Positions 44,181 through 55,247 of a stretch of 64,000 bases of DNA are shown here, one piece after another. Numbering within the stretch: the first letter of the stretch is position 1; each line of letters begins with the position of its first letter. Position numbers and translations under genes: made by a program. Below the pieces are notes generated by a model, which saw only the letters and a list, made by a program, of their open reading frames with translations, was not told the DNA's origin and ran no database searches. This DNA is from Elmis aenea (Eukaryota > Arthropoda > Insecta > Coleoptera > Elmidae), in contig OX393579.1 of assembly GCA_947652605.1 (NCBI GenBank), forward strand, positions 26,867,674 to 26,931,673, in the 5' to 3' direction.

Positions 44181-44770
44181 GCTTCAGAATAATTAGTTGT
44201 TCTACAACATACGTTGTTGCAGTTATAAGTGCGGTGATTTTTACTTTTATGTTGCGACACTGAAATATATCATATTACGTGTGAACAACTAGTGCCGTGA
44301 CACCGAAAGTCAAGCGAGATCGTGCCATTAAATGTCACGACGTTATTGTCATCATGTGAACGAGGCTTAAGATTACTAAAGTGTTGTAGAATTCGACAAA
44401 GCAATAACTGCTTAAATAGTAATGTTACTAATTTTTTTTTTTAAATAAAGTAAACTTTCAGATGTTTTTTTGAATATTTTGTGTGCTCTAATGAAGTGAA
44501 TTGAAATAGGTACACATAATGTTTTTTCAACGACGTTTTTATTCGGTTTGTTCGCATGTGTTATAACTGGAAGAGAAATTGCTTTCTAATATAAATGTTC
44601 TAAAATATGTTAAGGAATATAAATGTACCTTAAAAATACAAAAAAAATTGGCTGATATTAAGTTGATTCTACCAATCGTAAATTATTTGTTGCGAAAGAC
44701 GAGTAATAATTACATTGCATATAAAACTTATTATTATTTCATTTTCTTGCTAAATTATATTGTACACATA

Positions 44771-45046
44771 CAACACCGATTTTCCGGCACCTTCTTTAGT
44801 CCGGACTAAATTCTGAGAGGAAATTTGAAATTTCCACGGCCACCCAACTAGTTTCCTGGGCTGCCAAAGGATGCGTTGTGTGTAAGACGCGCTTTTTATT
44901 TACATTATTTACTGTACTTGGTGGTGATACCCCAATTTTGTGAGATTCTTTACTTATTTTGCTTAAATCTGACCGTTGTCGTTGATCTACCAAGGTGGTT
45001 AATCCGGTAAGGCGTTGGAACCAAGAAAGTCGGAAAATAGGTGTTG
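44771..45046. mobile_element. TA-MITE with CAACACC ends, just before dpr exon 2
   Basis: TA at 44769-44770 and 45047-45048. CAACACCGATTTTCCGGC at the left pairs with GTCGGAAAATAGGTGTTG at the right. 276 bp. Its right edge is 189 bp upstream of the splice acceptor of the next exon. Confidence 0.75.
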
Positions 45047-45235
45047 TACCTGTATTACAATACAGTGTTAACTAAATCATGACAAAATATTACATTGTTT
45101 GTTATATGTATGTGCGAATTCGTTTTATACAAAAGTGTCCGATAAAATTATTGATTTGTTTATCCCAATGCTATAAATTTTGTAGCGTTCAGTTATCTCT
45201 ACGTGACTAGTGAAACCTTTCAGATATCTCTACAG

Positions 45236-45446
45236 GTGTCATGGGTGAGACATAGGGACGTGCATCTCCTCACGGTTGGTCGATACACATATACGAGTGA
45301 CCAAAGATTTCGCGCGATTCATCAACCACATTCGGAGGATTGGACCTTGCAAATTAAATATCCACAACACAGAGATTCTGGAATCTACGAATGTCAGGTG
45401 TCTTCCACCCCGCATTTAAGTCATTACATCCATCTCACTGTTATAG
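45236..45446 (+). CDS. dpr: dpr-family gene, exon with second half of Ig1
   Basis: It starts after CTCTACAG and reads VSWVRHRDVHLLTVGRYTYT, then SDQRFRAIHQPHSEDWTLQI, KYPQHRDSGIYECQVSSTPH and LSHYIHLTVIG. Trp73 (core tryptophan), the DSGIYEC motif and Cys123 (partner of Cys61) complete the V-type Ig1 domain. The GRYTYTSDQRF and DWTLQIKYPQ segments are signatures of Dpr Ig1, the domain that binds DIP proteins. The exon ends in phase 1 at a GTAAGT donor (45447). The second Ig domain and the C-terminal anchor must lie beyond this window. Confidence 0.93.
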
Positions 45447-45976
45447 GTAAGTGATTTTCATAATTAGCTAATCTGATTAAAACAAATTGATTTTATTTAT
45501 TTATTGCATACAGGGTTTATATTTTAACATAAAAAACATGGAGATCTCCAAAAGACAAAAAGAGGATTATATTATTGTGTTTTTATGTGTTTCATCAGAA
45601 TCTAAACTGTAAATATGCAAATGTTGCACAGTTTCTGTAATACCCTAAAAAAACTACAAACTAGTTTTCTTTATAACTTTGTTATTACCAACAGTAAAAA
45701 TTTTAAATTTAATGTTTATAGTCAAAGAATAGTCTAGCACTGTTAAAGTTGAACAAACCAGCTTAATTCATAAAATGCGCCAGTAAACTTTTTTATTTTT
45801 TATGGTTTCAATAATTTTTATTTCCACTATTAATTCTTCCCATAAATTTAAGTCAGTAATTTAGCCAAACTTTTTCTGTAATTTCACCAATAACTTAAAT
45901 ATTTTATCGATAATAGAACTCTTTTTTATTTACCCTAAAAATCATTGTGTTCACCATAAACTTTGTCAAATGAAAG

Positions 45977-46157
45977 CCGACCCGGAGCCAGAAATTTTGG
46001 GACCCGTTACTCTGATCGTTTGTGGGCCCTCTCGTAAAGTCGTCAGCAACGCAAACGTGACACTTGTAGATTGATATCTCGTTATGGACATGTAGGCCAC
46101 CTTAAATCAGGAACCCGGTACAGCTGTACCCGTAGCCCTCCCTTGTCGCCGGGCCTG
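45977..46157. mobile_element. Short hAT-like MITE with near-perfect 8-bp duplication
   Basis: AATGAAAG at 45969-45976 and ACTGAAAG at 46158-46165 differ at one base. The ends CCGACCCGGAGCC and CGCCGGGCCTG pair loosely. GC-rich 181 bp in AT-rich intron DNA, with GGTACAGCTGTACC near 46113 as an internal palindrome. Confidence 0.6.
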
Positions 46158-46165
46158 ACTGAAAG

Positions 46166-46838
46166 TACAAAAAGTCAATATGCCGCTTAAAACAAATAAA
46201 AAAATTTACTGTTGTATACTGAGCAGCCTGGGTCAATTTGATTAACTCCAATTTTTAAACTATAACCGTTAGATTTCTATACATGATTTAAAAGAGTGGT
46301 AAAGAATACTAGATATTAAATATTTTCATTCTTTTCAGGTAAATTTAGGAACTGTGCCCTGATTGTAAATTTAAGTTTAGATTTTTACTAAGCACGTAAC
46401 ACACACCTCTTTGTTATTTATCCATCCTTTCCTATATATCCATGTTCTTGATGTACCCGTTGTGTAAGAAACAGGAGAGAGACATAATTATCAAACAGCT
46501 TTAAAGTTGCAAACCATAATAACTTTTTAAGTACAAAACAAACATTTTAAATTAAACAGAAAATTATAACTCTATGGTTATGATAGGACTAAATGTAATT
46601 ACCATTTGTACTCCTACAACTTCCTGTGTCGCAAAAACGAGTGGGCGAAAATGGAGGTAGCCTAGGGTGCAAAAGTAGAGAAACGTGTAAATAGGATTTT
46701 AAAAATAAACATCAAATAACGAACTGGCAACAAATACGAAAAACATTTCATTGCGCACAACAATGATACATGTTCTTATACCTCTTTTTTAGAGCGTATA
46801 ACTTATTTGAAAACTTTACAGATACTCCAATTATAGTA
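46166..46838. other. Intron DNA, nothing recognised
   Basis: No repeat borders or coding signal seen. Confidence 0.4.
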
Positions 46839-47091
46839 CAGCGGTTCCCAAACTTGATTTTAATCGCAAAACCTTTACACGATTTTTGAAAATTGCGGCC
46901 TCCTCCCTTCTCCAACTAAGAAATTAAATGGAACGAAAGTTATTTATTGGTTCATGTTTTGTATTTGTACTAATAAAAGTTGATGCCTTGTTTTAAGGGT
47001 GTGATTTAAATGCTGTAAAATAAAACAAAGCAACACCAACAAACACGCGCAACTCTTTGATTTTTCCCCGGAATTACTTTGAAAAACGCTG
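46839..47091. mobile_element. hAT-type MITE, CAGCGGTTCCCAAAC ends
   Basis: CAGCGGTTCCCAAACTT at the left and ACTTTGAAAAACGCTG at the right pair as widespread hAT termini. The flanking 8-mers (TTATAGTA, CTCTAGCG) agree only in part, so the copy is old. 253 bp. Confidence 0.6.
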
Positions 47092-47284
47092 CTCTAGCGC
47101 ATGACAAAGGTCTTTTAGCAATACCAGAGTTATAAATTATTTAGTGGCAGGTGATTGTATTTTCCTCGTGCTTTATTTTAAACTTTTACGCTCGATTGCA
47201 CGAAACAACAATGGTGTTACAATACAAGTTAATCCCTTAAACAAGGCAGTATCGGCGCCAATTTTACTGCGATTTTGCCCAGTT

Positions 47285-47960
47285 CAGGGCCGTGGAAAGG
47301 AAGGGGCAGCGTAGCCACATGCCCAAGGCGCCGTGATGATAGGGCGCCAAAATTTAAATTTATCGGCAACACTAAGTCATGTATTAAAATTGCGCAAAGG
47401 ATGTATTCGTACTACGCACTGCGATAGAATATTACCATCACTCTATTTGCACGTTTCCTATGTACACAGTGAGCGGTGTCTGAAGTCGATGAGTAGGATA
47501 AAAATATATCTCCCTCTCTTTCTAAGAGGGACTAGGCAGTTGGTAGCAATCGTAGAAAATTATACAAAACTACAGCAAAACGCGCTTTGTGATTTTACCG
47601 CCTATCAGTAACGATTTATAAGAATGTAGTGATATAATTAACTACAAAATTTGTTTTAAAATTTAATTATTATTCCAGTCCAGTGTTTCTCAAAGTGTAG
47701 TCCGCGGACCCCTGGGGCTCTCTGAATCCTTCTAAAGGGATTCCCCGAGCCTTTTTATGATGTTCACATTTCATACAAATTTATTTGCTACACTAAAATT
47801 CTATCTACAAAAATATTTATTGGGAACCTCTTCAAGCTTTAATTTTTAAAGAAGTACTTAGAGTAAAACGTTTGAGTCACACTGGACTAATGAAAGGCAT
47901 ATCCAAGGGGCACCATATTTAAGTTTGCCCCTGGTGCCAAATGCTCTAGCCACGGCCTTG
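47285..47960. mobile_element. Outer hAT-like MITE, CAGGGCCGTGG ends
   Basis: CAGGGCCGTGG at the left and CCACGGCCTTG at the right pair. GGGGCA…GCCAAGGCGCC-type GC-rich subterminal blocks lie beside both ends. It contains the smaller element at 47681-47884 and probably sits inside a third with CGATTGCA ends (47192-48015). The target duplication is unclear. Confidence 0.6.
47681..47884. mobile_element. Nested hAT MITE, CAGTGTTTCTCAAAG ends
   Basis: CAGTGTTTCTCAAAGTGTAG then GTCCGCGGACCCC is a well-known hAT terminus pattern. The right end AAACGTTTGAGTCACACTG pairs with it imperfectly. 204 bp, inserted in the middle of the element at 47285-47960. Confidence 0.65.
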
Positions 47961-48015
47961 ACCTTGTTCTAGGGTTAACGTGGTTTAATACCAGGTTAAG
48001 CTTTTATGCAATCGA

Positions 48016-48798
48016 GGCTTAGTGTAGTGTAGTGAACACATAATAATTTTTTAAATTACTGCACTTATTTTATTTTTTTAAATTAATTCAGTATGCATAT
48101 CTAACAACTTAAATTTTTATTTCGAAGAAACTCAATAAACCGTATAGTTTTGTAAATGGTTCTAAATTCTCTACAAGGTATTGCATGCGTTATGTTGCAT
48201 ATTTAAAGGATAAGCCCAGAGATATTCAATTTTCTTCAATAAATTACCCGGTACTGGTTAGGTTATTCGTTGATTTTGATAAAGAATTTTATTTTAAAAG
48301 TTCCCATAATGATTATATTTTGAAATAAATGACTTTCAAAACTAATTTGATATTGCCTATCATATCTTTATAAAGTAATTTTAAAATAAAGTTTTGTATT
48401 CATATTATTCAGCTGCCTCAGTATTAAATATCAAGTTTAACTTTTCGAGCCTATGAATTTATAATTTAGACATTATATCACTTAGGGATGTTACTAAAAT
48501 AGCGTTAAAATGTTCGCTTTTAATTAAAAAAATCCTAATTTTAAGAAAGGTGTGTAAATTTTACTCAATTTCTCCATGACGCTTGGTTAAGACAATATGG
48601 AAATTAGAAAGCTCAATCAAATATAAAATAAAGAGTTCCCAATGTTACAAAACAAAAGCAGCTTTATTATTTCTTCTTCAGATGTCATAAATTATTCTGT
48701 AGACTAGACATTTTAAGAGTCTTAAAATGCGATCATGCAATAGCTTGTATATACACATTCACTTTCTCTGTGCCCCATTTGCCGTTCGTCCTCAAAAC
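48016..48798. other. Intron DNA, nothing recognised
   Basis: AT-rich with no bounded element. The right edge of the CGATTGCA-ended element lies at about 48015. Confidence 0.4.
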
Positions 48799-49366
48799 CA
48801 GGGGTTTGGAGCAGTCCAATTTTTTAGTTGCTCCGCTCCAGCTCCGCTCCGGCATCAAGATGCCTGCTCCAGCTCCGCTCCCGCTCCGCTCCGCGCTCCA
48901 AATATTAATAAAATAAGTTTTTTTATTTAAAAATTTGTTTTTTAAAACAAAGCTAAAATTGTATGAGATATGTGGAAATGGACCAAAAATTACAATATTT
49001 GACCCTAAGAAACAAGTGAAGTTAAATAAATGAACAAATTATTGATCTTCAAAAGTTAAAATAAGAAAAAAAAGTTCTTTAAAATTTTTCAAAATTCAAA
49101 TACAAAATAATGAAAATTAATATTCAGAAAAGTTACATTATAATAATTTTACTTCAAAAAAATCAAATTTAGTTTATTTATAATTTTATTAAATACTATA
49201 GGTACCCATGAGAATAATTCATTTAAAAAAAAATGTAGTTTATATTAGTAAAGTGGAGCAGTGGAGCAATCAAAATTATTTGCTCCGGGCTCCGCTCCTG
49301 CTCCGGGCAAAAACCCATTGCTCCACTGCTCCGCGCTCCAGCTCCGCGCTCCGCTCCAAACCCCTG
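48799..49366. mobile_element. hAT-like MITE with GCTCCG hexamer-rich ends
   Basis: CAGGGGTTTGGAGC and GCTCCAAACCCCTG are perfect 14-bp inverted ends. Each is followed inward by an array of GCTCC(G/A) units (48830-48900 and 49260-49360) oriented the same way on the + strand. The middle is AT-rich. A near-matching 8-mer (CTCAAAAC at the left; GTCAAAAC two bases beyond the right end) may be the duplication. The Ser/Ala/Pro frames at 48727 and 49208 are translations of the hexamers. Confidence 0.75.
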
Positions 49367-49369
49367 CAG

Positions 49370-50469
49370 TCAAAACTCCATTTGATTGTTTTGAACCCTA
49401 CATTTTGTAATGCGATCATTAATATAAAGGGTAGCTTCTTCCGTAAACATGAATCCGCTTTAAGTAACCTTCATTATCATCAATTTAACGTAACATAATG
49501 TTTGCAAAAACATAACTCGAATACCACAGCACAATATTAGTGATGTCATGCGTGTTCATTAATGTTACGCAGGTAATGTTGCGATAAAATTTGGGGTGTT
49601 GTTGAATATTCTAGACTAGAACAAACGCTTTGTCTTGAGAATATAATAACATAGTAAACGTTGAAATTCTGAAGTTTTTTTGACTACCACATGTTATAAA
49701 CCATCGCTATACAAGCAAAAGAAATAGTTCGCAAAGTTAAATTTTCATTAATTAATCATTTAATATACATTGTTATTAATTGTCTAGCTTAAGTAATAAA
49801 TTATTAACAAATTAGCTTTTGGAAGCGCTCTACTTGGGCTTGTCAAATATTGGCTTCCATAAATATTTTTTTTGTAGTTTTGGGGCTATGCGGGATAAGT
49901 TCATCTGATTTTGCAAGTGCTCTTTAAAAAATTTCTATTAAATTTTGGTGTAAAATAATTAGGAAAGCTCAAAATTATCATTAGATTTTCCATGTTCGTT
50001 CCGCCAATCCAGCACCCGATATACATAATCCCGAATGAATTTAGAAAAACAATACAAACTTGTTTAAAAGCTTTTATCAGCCAAAGTTTTTCACGGCAGC
50101 AAATGCTAAAAAAATCGGTTCGCTTGCGATTCGCCGTTCGTAACATTTGCTCAGTTAGGTTTATTTTCCGGTTCGTCACACTTTAAGCGGTTTATAGGTT
50201 CAGAAAGGTGCTGTTCGTTTTTTTCTTTAATTTAAATTAGACACAATATGCGTGCTAATAATAAGAAATAAATAAGAAAACCATTTATTGTACGTAGGTC
50301 GCACCAAATATTTCTGTAAACATAGTTAAAGGACCTATGACATCAAAAAGGCTGAAAGCAAGTCAACATTTCAAGTTAATTTTTCCCGATTTTTTTAAGT
50401 TTATGTCTCAATGTTAACATATTAATAGTGACGCTTGGGTATGTTCTGCGAGTGACATATCTAAAAAAA
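49370..50469. other. Intron DNA, nothing recognised
   Basis: AT-rich. Opposite-strand frames at 49901-50186 mirror each other and are not supported. Confidence 0.4.
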
Positions 50470-51280
50470 AAAAAAACGCATTAAGAGACCGTGCCACATT
50501 TGATAGTGAAGCCTCTACTAGTTTATTTGTACAGCTAGTCAACGAATTTAAGTTCCAACGAGTGACGATTTCCGTGAAGGACGACCGATTTCTGCTGAAG
50601 AATATATTGCCTCGGTTTGACAAATTATTGAGGAAGATAATAACGTAACTTATAAAATAATTAGGGTGACTGATCCTGAACAGATCAAGCGCCGTCACCT
50701 TGACCTCAAAAAGTTTGCTGCTATTGAATTTCCCACAATCTGTCAGATCCTCAAAAATAGCATCGCGGTGATTGGTGCAGGAAAATTTCTAGAAAATACG
50801 AAAATGGCACGCCCAGGCACTCTACGACACTGGTGACAAAACTTGGATTTTTATCTATTTGAGTACGAATCGAAACATTTATTAGATCCAAATATGGTCA
50901 AAATTAAACAGTTTTATCGTGTTGGAAAAAGGATGTTAGCGTGTTTATCTGTAAAAGTTGGCCAGTCTCAACGGTTGAATTTAAAGATCAAAGCCTAATG
51001 GCACACTTCAGTTTGTTTGCCCAAGTGTTTTAAAAAGCTCATGCAAAGCATGTATGAAGCGACATTGTTTTGCACCACGACAATGCTTGTTTCATATGGG
51101 GCGACAATAAAGTAGTTTTGGAACAATCAAATGCGAAAATATTGGAGTACCTATACGTTTTCACCCAGACCAATCACCGTGTAACATCTTTTTATATACT
51201 TAAAACTTAAAAATTAAATGAGTGGTTAGAGTTTTTCGATTGTGGATGATACGCTTTTCGCATTTAAAACCCTGTTTTCA
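50470..51280 (+). pseudogene. Degraded mariner transposase
   Basis: In shifting frames one can read IIEEDNNVTYKIIR (about 50620-50665), a line resembling YDTGDKTWIF (about 50825-50855) and LHHDNACFIWGDNKVVLEQS then NAKILEYLYVF (51070-51165). These correspond in order to the second helix-turn-helix (Q/RQIIEEDNRVTY), the first catalytic Asp (TGDETWIY) and the second (HHDNA) of a mariner transposase. Numerous stops and indels. The YSPDLAP region with the third Asp is not readable. An old relic in the dpr intron. Confidence 0.7.
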
Positions 51281-52635
51281 AAGTGACTCAGAAATCACAG
51301 AGTTCTTGTTATAGAGATTGGTTTTATCGAAAGAGACACTTTATTAAGTCAAAGGACGAATTCTGTGAAAAACAAATAAGTAGTCTTTCCTCATTATTGA
51401 CTTATTATTCTTCTAGTTTGCAAAAATTTCGGTGCGACTTAAATATTTTACAATATATTGAACATCACTAATTAAACAATTAATTTCAACTGCAATAATT
51501 TTGAGAACCCAATTAAGAAGGAACTCCTCAAAGCCTCTTGGTTTGTTTTCATAATTCAAAAAGCATTTGTAAGTATTTTATAGTACCATTTCAAGTAGGT
51601 AATTTTTTTAGGCCGTCAACATTTTTGTAAAACTCATTTGTTAGCCTAGGACCCCAAATTTTGATTATCTGTTGTTCCTTCCCTCATTTCAGCTTTTTAA
51701 GTTTCAAGTATTTTACATTGTAGTATAGAATTTAAAAGAGAAAATAATAACTCAAGAATACATTATTTTACCACTTAAGTCTACCAAGCTTCCTTATTCC
51801 AAATACAATAATAAAATGATACAAATCGAAAAATATTTTATTTGCTGTTTAAATATAGTAAGCTATTGATTGTTCCAAAAAAAAATGCTCCGAAATTGGC
51901 TACTTTTGTCCCTTTTGACCGATGACGCAGTGTAACTATGAAAAAACATTCACTTTAAAAAAATATAGGAGTAGTTTTTTAATAGCCTTCACATTGTTGA
52001 GGTATGATTTTCAAGTTGATAAACAATATTTCATGGTATCACCATGATAAACCCTACAACAAATAATACATTTAAATCGCTGAAAAAGTATTTCTAATAT
52101 TAGCTTTTACTTAGTTGAATTGAGATATCCTAAGCCAGCCTAAATCAAATTAATTCGAATCTACGATGCTCGTCACATGTATTTGAGATGTAAGCCTGCT
52201 ATAATTTCTACTTAAGCCTTCATCTGAGGTAAACACACTATCCTAGATCGTTAACGGTATCTACAAAATGATCACGTTTCCTCTTAGGCGGTTCACATTT
52301 TGTACCATAAATTGTTCATTCTCTGTGGAATTAATTTCCAACTTAAAGCTGTACACAAGAGAAAGAGGATTTGACTTCCATTTACTTTGTTTTACGTGTA
52401 AAATTTGGGAGGTTTATGTTTTGTTTAAATTAACGTAGCAGTTTCGGGTGGCATAACACTTACTTAATTAAAAATAAAGAAAGTTTCGTTTAAAATAAAT
52501 TTCTATTTGGACTTGGGAAATTAATATTTTGCTATTCGTTATTAATGCAGATTTCTATAAAAACTTGTCAACATTAATAATGCTCAATTTTAATTTAAAA
52601 TAAATTGCAAAGTATTGGAAAATTATATACTGGGC
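51281..52635. other. Intron DNA, nothing recognised
   Basis: AT-rich with no coding signal. The 62-codon frame at 51283 has no supporting motif. Confidence 0.4.
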
Positions 52636-54115
52636 TAGGGAAATGTTCCGTAAGGACTCAATTATAGCGAAACGGTGCATTGTTTGAAAATGGGATCTCT
52701 TCGAGGTTTTTCAGCAAAATTTTTACTACCTTCGCGAATACATCACATTCGTCTAACAAGGCTACTGTCGACTGATGACGTCATCGACATTTTTTATTTT
52801 AAATAGAATTTTCCCTTGAATTTCTACGGATTTGAAAAAAGACAATTTATCCTAATATTACGGTATAACGTGTGTGAGGTTTATTTTTATTACTTTTAAA
52901 GATATCGGAAAAAGTTTCTTGCAATTTTTGGATGAAAATCACAAACACAATTTCATTAGTTTCTTGTTGCTATGGTTTTTGAAGATCTTAAATTACTTTT
53001 CAAACATTAGTTTGCGTTGGTTTTGGTGATAAGGTATACAGGGTGTAGACTCGGATCACGCAACATAGCAATTTCAATGGTAAAATTTTAAAAGTCGTAT
53101 TCTTGCTCCCCTAATTATTTTAGAAAAAAAGTGCAAATACGTTTTTTGTAGAGAAAAAAATTCTGTATCCATAAATGTAATCAATATTACTTTTTCGTTT
53201 TCCAATAACTAAAAATTAAGCAATTACAAAACGCGTTTTGACAAAAATCTGTAGTGCCTTGGCATTATGCTATGACAACTGCCCAGCCTAATGTCACTTA
53301 TACTGTCACTTTGACGTGAAGTTTATTCATAATACGTAATCATTTTTATTGTATCTTGGAATGAAAACATAACTAACTGTGTAAAATAAATGTTTGATAA
53401 AATATAAAGGTTTTAAGAATGAATTTCGCGTCAAAGTGACAGTATAAGTGTCATTAGGCTGGGCAGTTGTCATAGCATAATTCCAAGGCACTACAGATTT
53501 TTGTCAAAACGCGTTTTGTAATTGCTTAATTTTCAGTTATTGGAAAACGAAAAAGTAATATTGATTACATTTATGGATACAGAATTTTTTTCTCTACAAA
53601 AAACGTATTTGCACTTTTTTTCTAAAATAATTAGGGGAGCAAGAATACGACTTTTAAAATTTTACCATTGAAATTGCTATGTTGCGTGATCCGAGTCTAC
53701 ACCCTGTATATAGTAATACAGGTACATAAATATTCATTTAAGAGTATGGTTCATTTACATAACACCAAATTCTATCATCATAAACAAAGTTGCACAATAT
53801 TTAAATTAAACAGATAAACAAATACCAAAAGTGACACAAACTGATGTCAAAAAGGAACTAGAAACTAATTGAACTATGTTTGTTCCCTTTGTACAAAAAT
53901 CATAAAAAAAACTTTAGCCAATATCCTCGAAAGAATTGAAAATAAATCCTAAAAACCTTATAACGTTATAATAAAAAAAAATCTAACCATAAAAATATAC
54001 GAGGCATTCTTTTTTTTTTTAATGGTCTATGACATAACCAGTCAACGGTTAGTCATGTCAGACGAATGTGATGTAATCGAAAGGTTAGTAAAAATTAACT
54101 GCAAAAACCTAAAAG
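52636..54115. repeat. Inverted pair of the GGGACATTTGTC-type family around a younger MITE
   Basis: A left block (52640-52790: GGAAATGTTCCGTAAGGACT, ATACATCACATTCGTCTAAC, ACTGATGACGTCATCGACA) relates to the element at 15852-16008. An inverted partner lies at 54015-54110 (CAGACGAATGTGATGTAATC, TAACCAGTCAACGG). The element at 53039-53706 sits between them. The right terminus is not clear. Confidence 0.5.
53039..53706. mobile_element. Nearly perfect palindromic TA-MITE
   Basis: TA on each side. Ends CAGGGTGTAGACTCGGATCA and TGATCCGAGTCTACACCCTG are exact inverses. Arms of about 290 bp match almost base for base (CATAGCAATTTCAATGGTAA, AATTAGGGGAGCAAGAATAC, CAAAACGCGTTTTG, CTGCCCAGCCTAATG), with a roughly 90-bp AT-rich loop around 53350. 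The arm identity suggests recent transposition or ongoing arm correction. Confidence 0.93.
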
Positions 54116-55243
54116 AAGAACCAAGGGCGCAACTATTATATGTATAAATGCAAGTAGTAATGTTCTATCGGTGGTTTAAACAATTAAAATAATAGTTCTG
54201 TAAAACGAAAACCGCAAAAGCTTTTAAATAAATAATTATTTTATATGCACTATAATTGTGTGGGTGGCATAGCGTGTAATAAATTACTCTATTTAACATC
54301 GCTATTTAAAACGCTTTCAGTTGTCAGAGAACAAGACAAAAATACGATTATAACTACTGCTTCTCCCAGAAATAAACAGCCCTCGTGTTTGATTAGGCAG
54401 GTACTTTATTAATATTTCAAGTCAACTTATTATTTATTAAGCCTAAATATAAACTTCGTTTTCTACTGTCTGCGAAAGAAAATATGACAGGCCTAACTTG
54501 AAAAATTAATGAGTGAAGTTACAGTTCTAAATTTACCTAATTGAGGAAGATTTTTAATTATCAATTTAACAAAAAGTTATTTTATATTGCAGTAAAGCAT
54601 TTTTCGTAAATGCACTTGCTAATAGAGAAAAAATGTATAATTCGGCATTAACAAAAAACTACTTTGACCAACCTTTAACCTATTTCTCTATTAATGATCC
54701 TATGATTGGTTGATAGGTTAAAGAGAAGTCAATTTTTTTTTACATTAAATTATACATTTTGCCGCTATCACCATTTACTAGTAAGTGTATGCCTTACGGA
54801 GTTTACGCCCTACCATTGAAAAAATAAATATGTAACATATGTTGTCTGTTTTATTTTATTAAAAATTATTTTAATTGTGAAAAGTCCAAAACTAACAATT
54901 GACACAAAATTCAAAACTCTTTTTCTGGAAATTAAAATCGTTTAATTTTTAATGTTATATTACAAACCTACAAAGTAACGAATATGTGTTTAACAGTCGT
55001 CAATATAAAATCGCTAGGATATTTAACAAAAAATTAAACTATTAAAACCGTAAGTTTAAGAGTTTTCTAAGTTAAATTTTCAGGCAACGTTTCAAAACAC
55101 CTAAAATTTTGTTTCAGCAGTGCATTTTGTAATAATTCACGAACTGATCCATAAACTCGTTTATGCACATGCGTCAACTATGGACTAATAAATGTATTAG
55201 CCAGGGCCGGAACGCTTCAACAACATACCTAACTGTAAACGAC
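54116..55243. other. Intron DNA with a weak foldback at 54606-54795
   Basis: GTAAATGCACTTGCTAATAG and ATGTATAAT at 54606-54640 loosely mirror ATTATACAT and CTAGTAAGTGTATGCC at 54749-54795. TTTAACCTATTTCTC and TAGGTTAAAGAGAA pair in the middle. Otherwise featureless. Confidence 0.45.
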
Positions 55244-55247
55244 ATGT

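Larger units (their letters stand above)
42197..44367. mobile_element. Possible outer MITE split by two younger insertions
   Basis: CGTTCACTAACGTCGTGAC with GGCATTAAATGTCG at 42200-42250 is mirrored by CCATTAAATGTCACGACG then GTGAACGAGG at 44325-44365. Between them lie the elements at 42598 and 43512. GTGCCGTGACA also occurs at 42483 and 44292. The borders are uncertain. Confidence 0.4.
41652..45235 (+). other. dpr intron (phase 0, 3584 bp)
   Basis: GTAAGT at the 5' end and CTCTACAG at the 3' end join NRT to VSW in frame, as expected inside the Ig1 domain. It hosts a nested group of transposons (42122-45046), which make up over half of its length. Confidence 0.9.

Noticed and set aside
48727..49498. 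Ser/Ala/Pro-rich frames suggesting low-complexity secreted peptides
   Set aside because: They are translations of the GCTCCG hexamer arrays of the hAT-like MITE.
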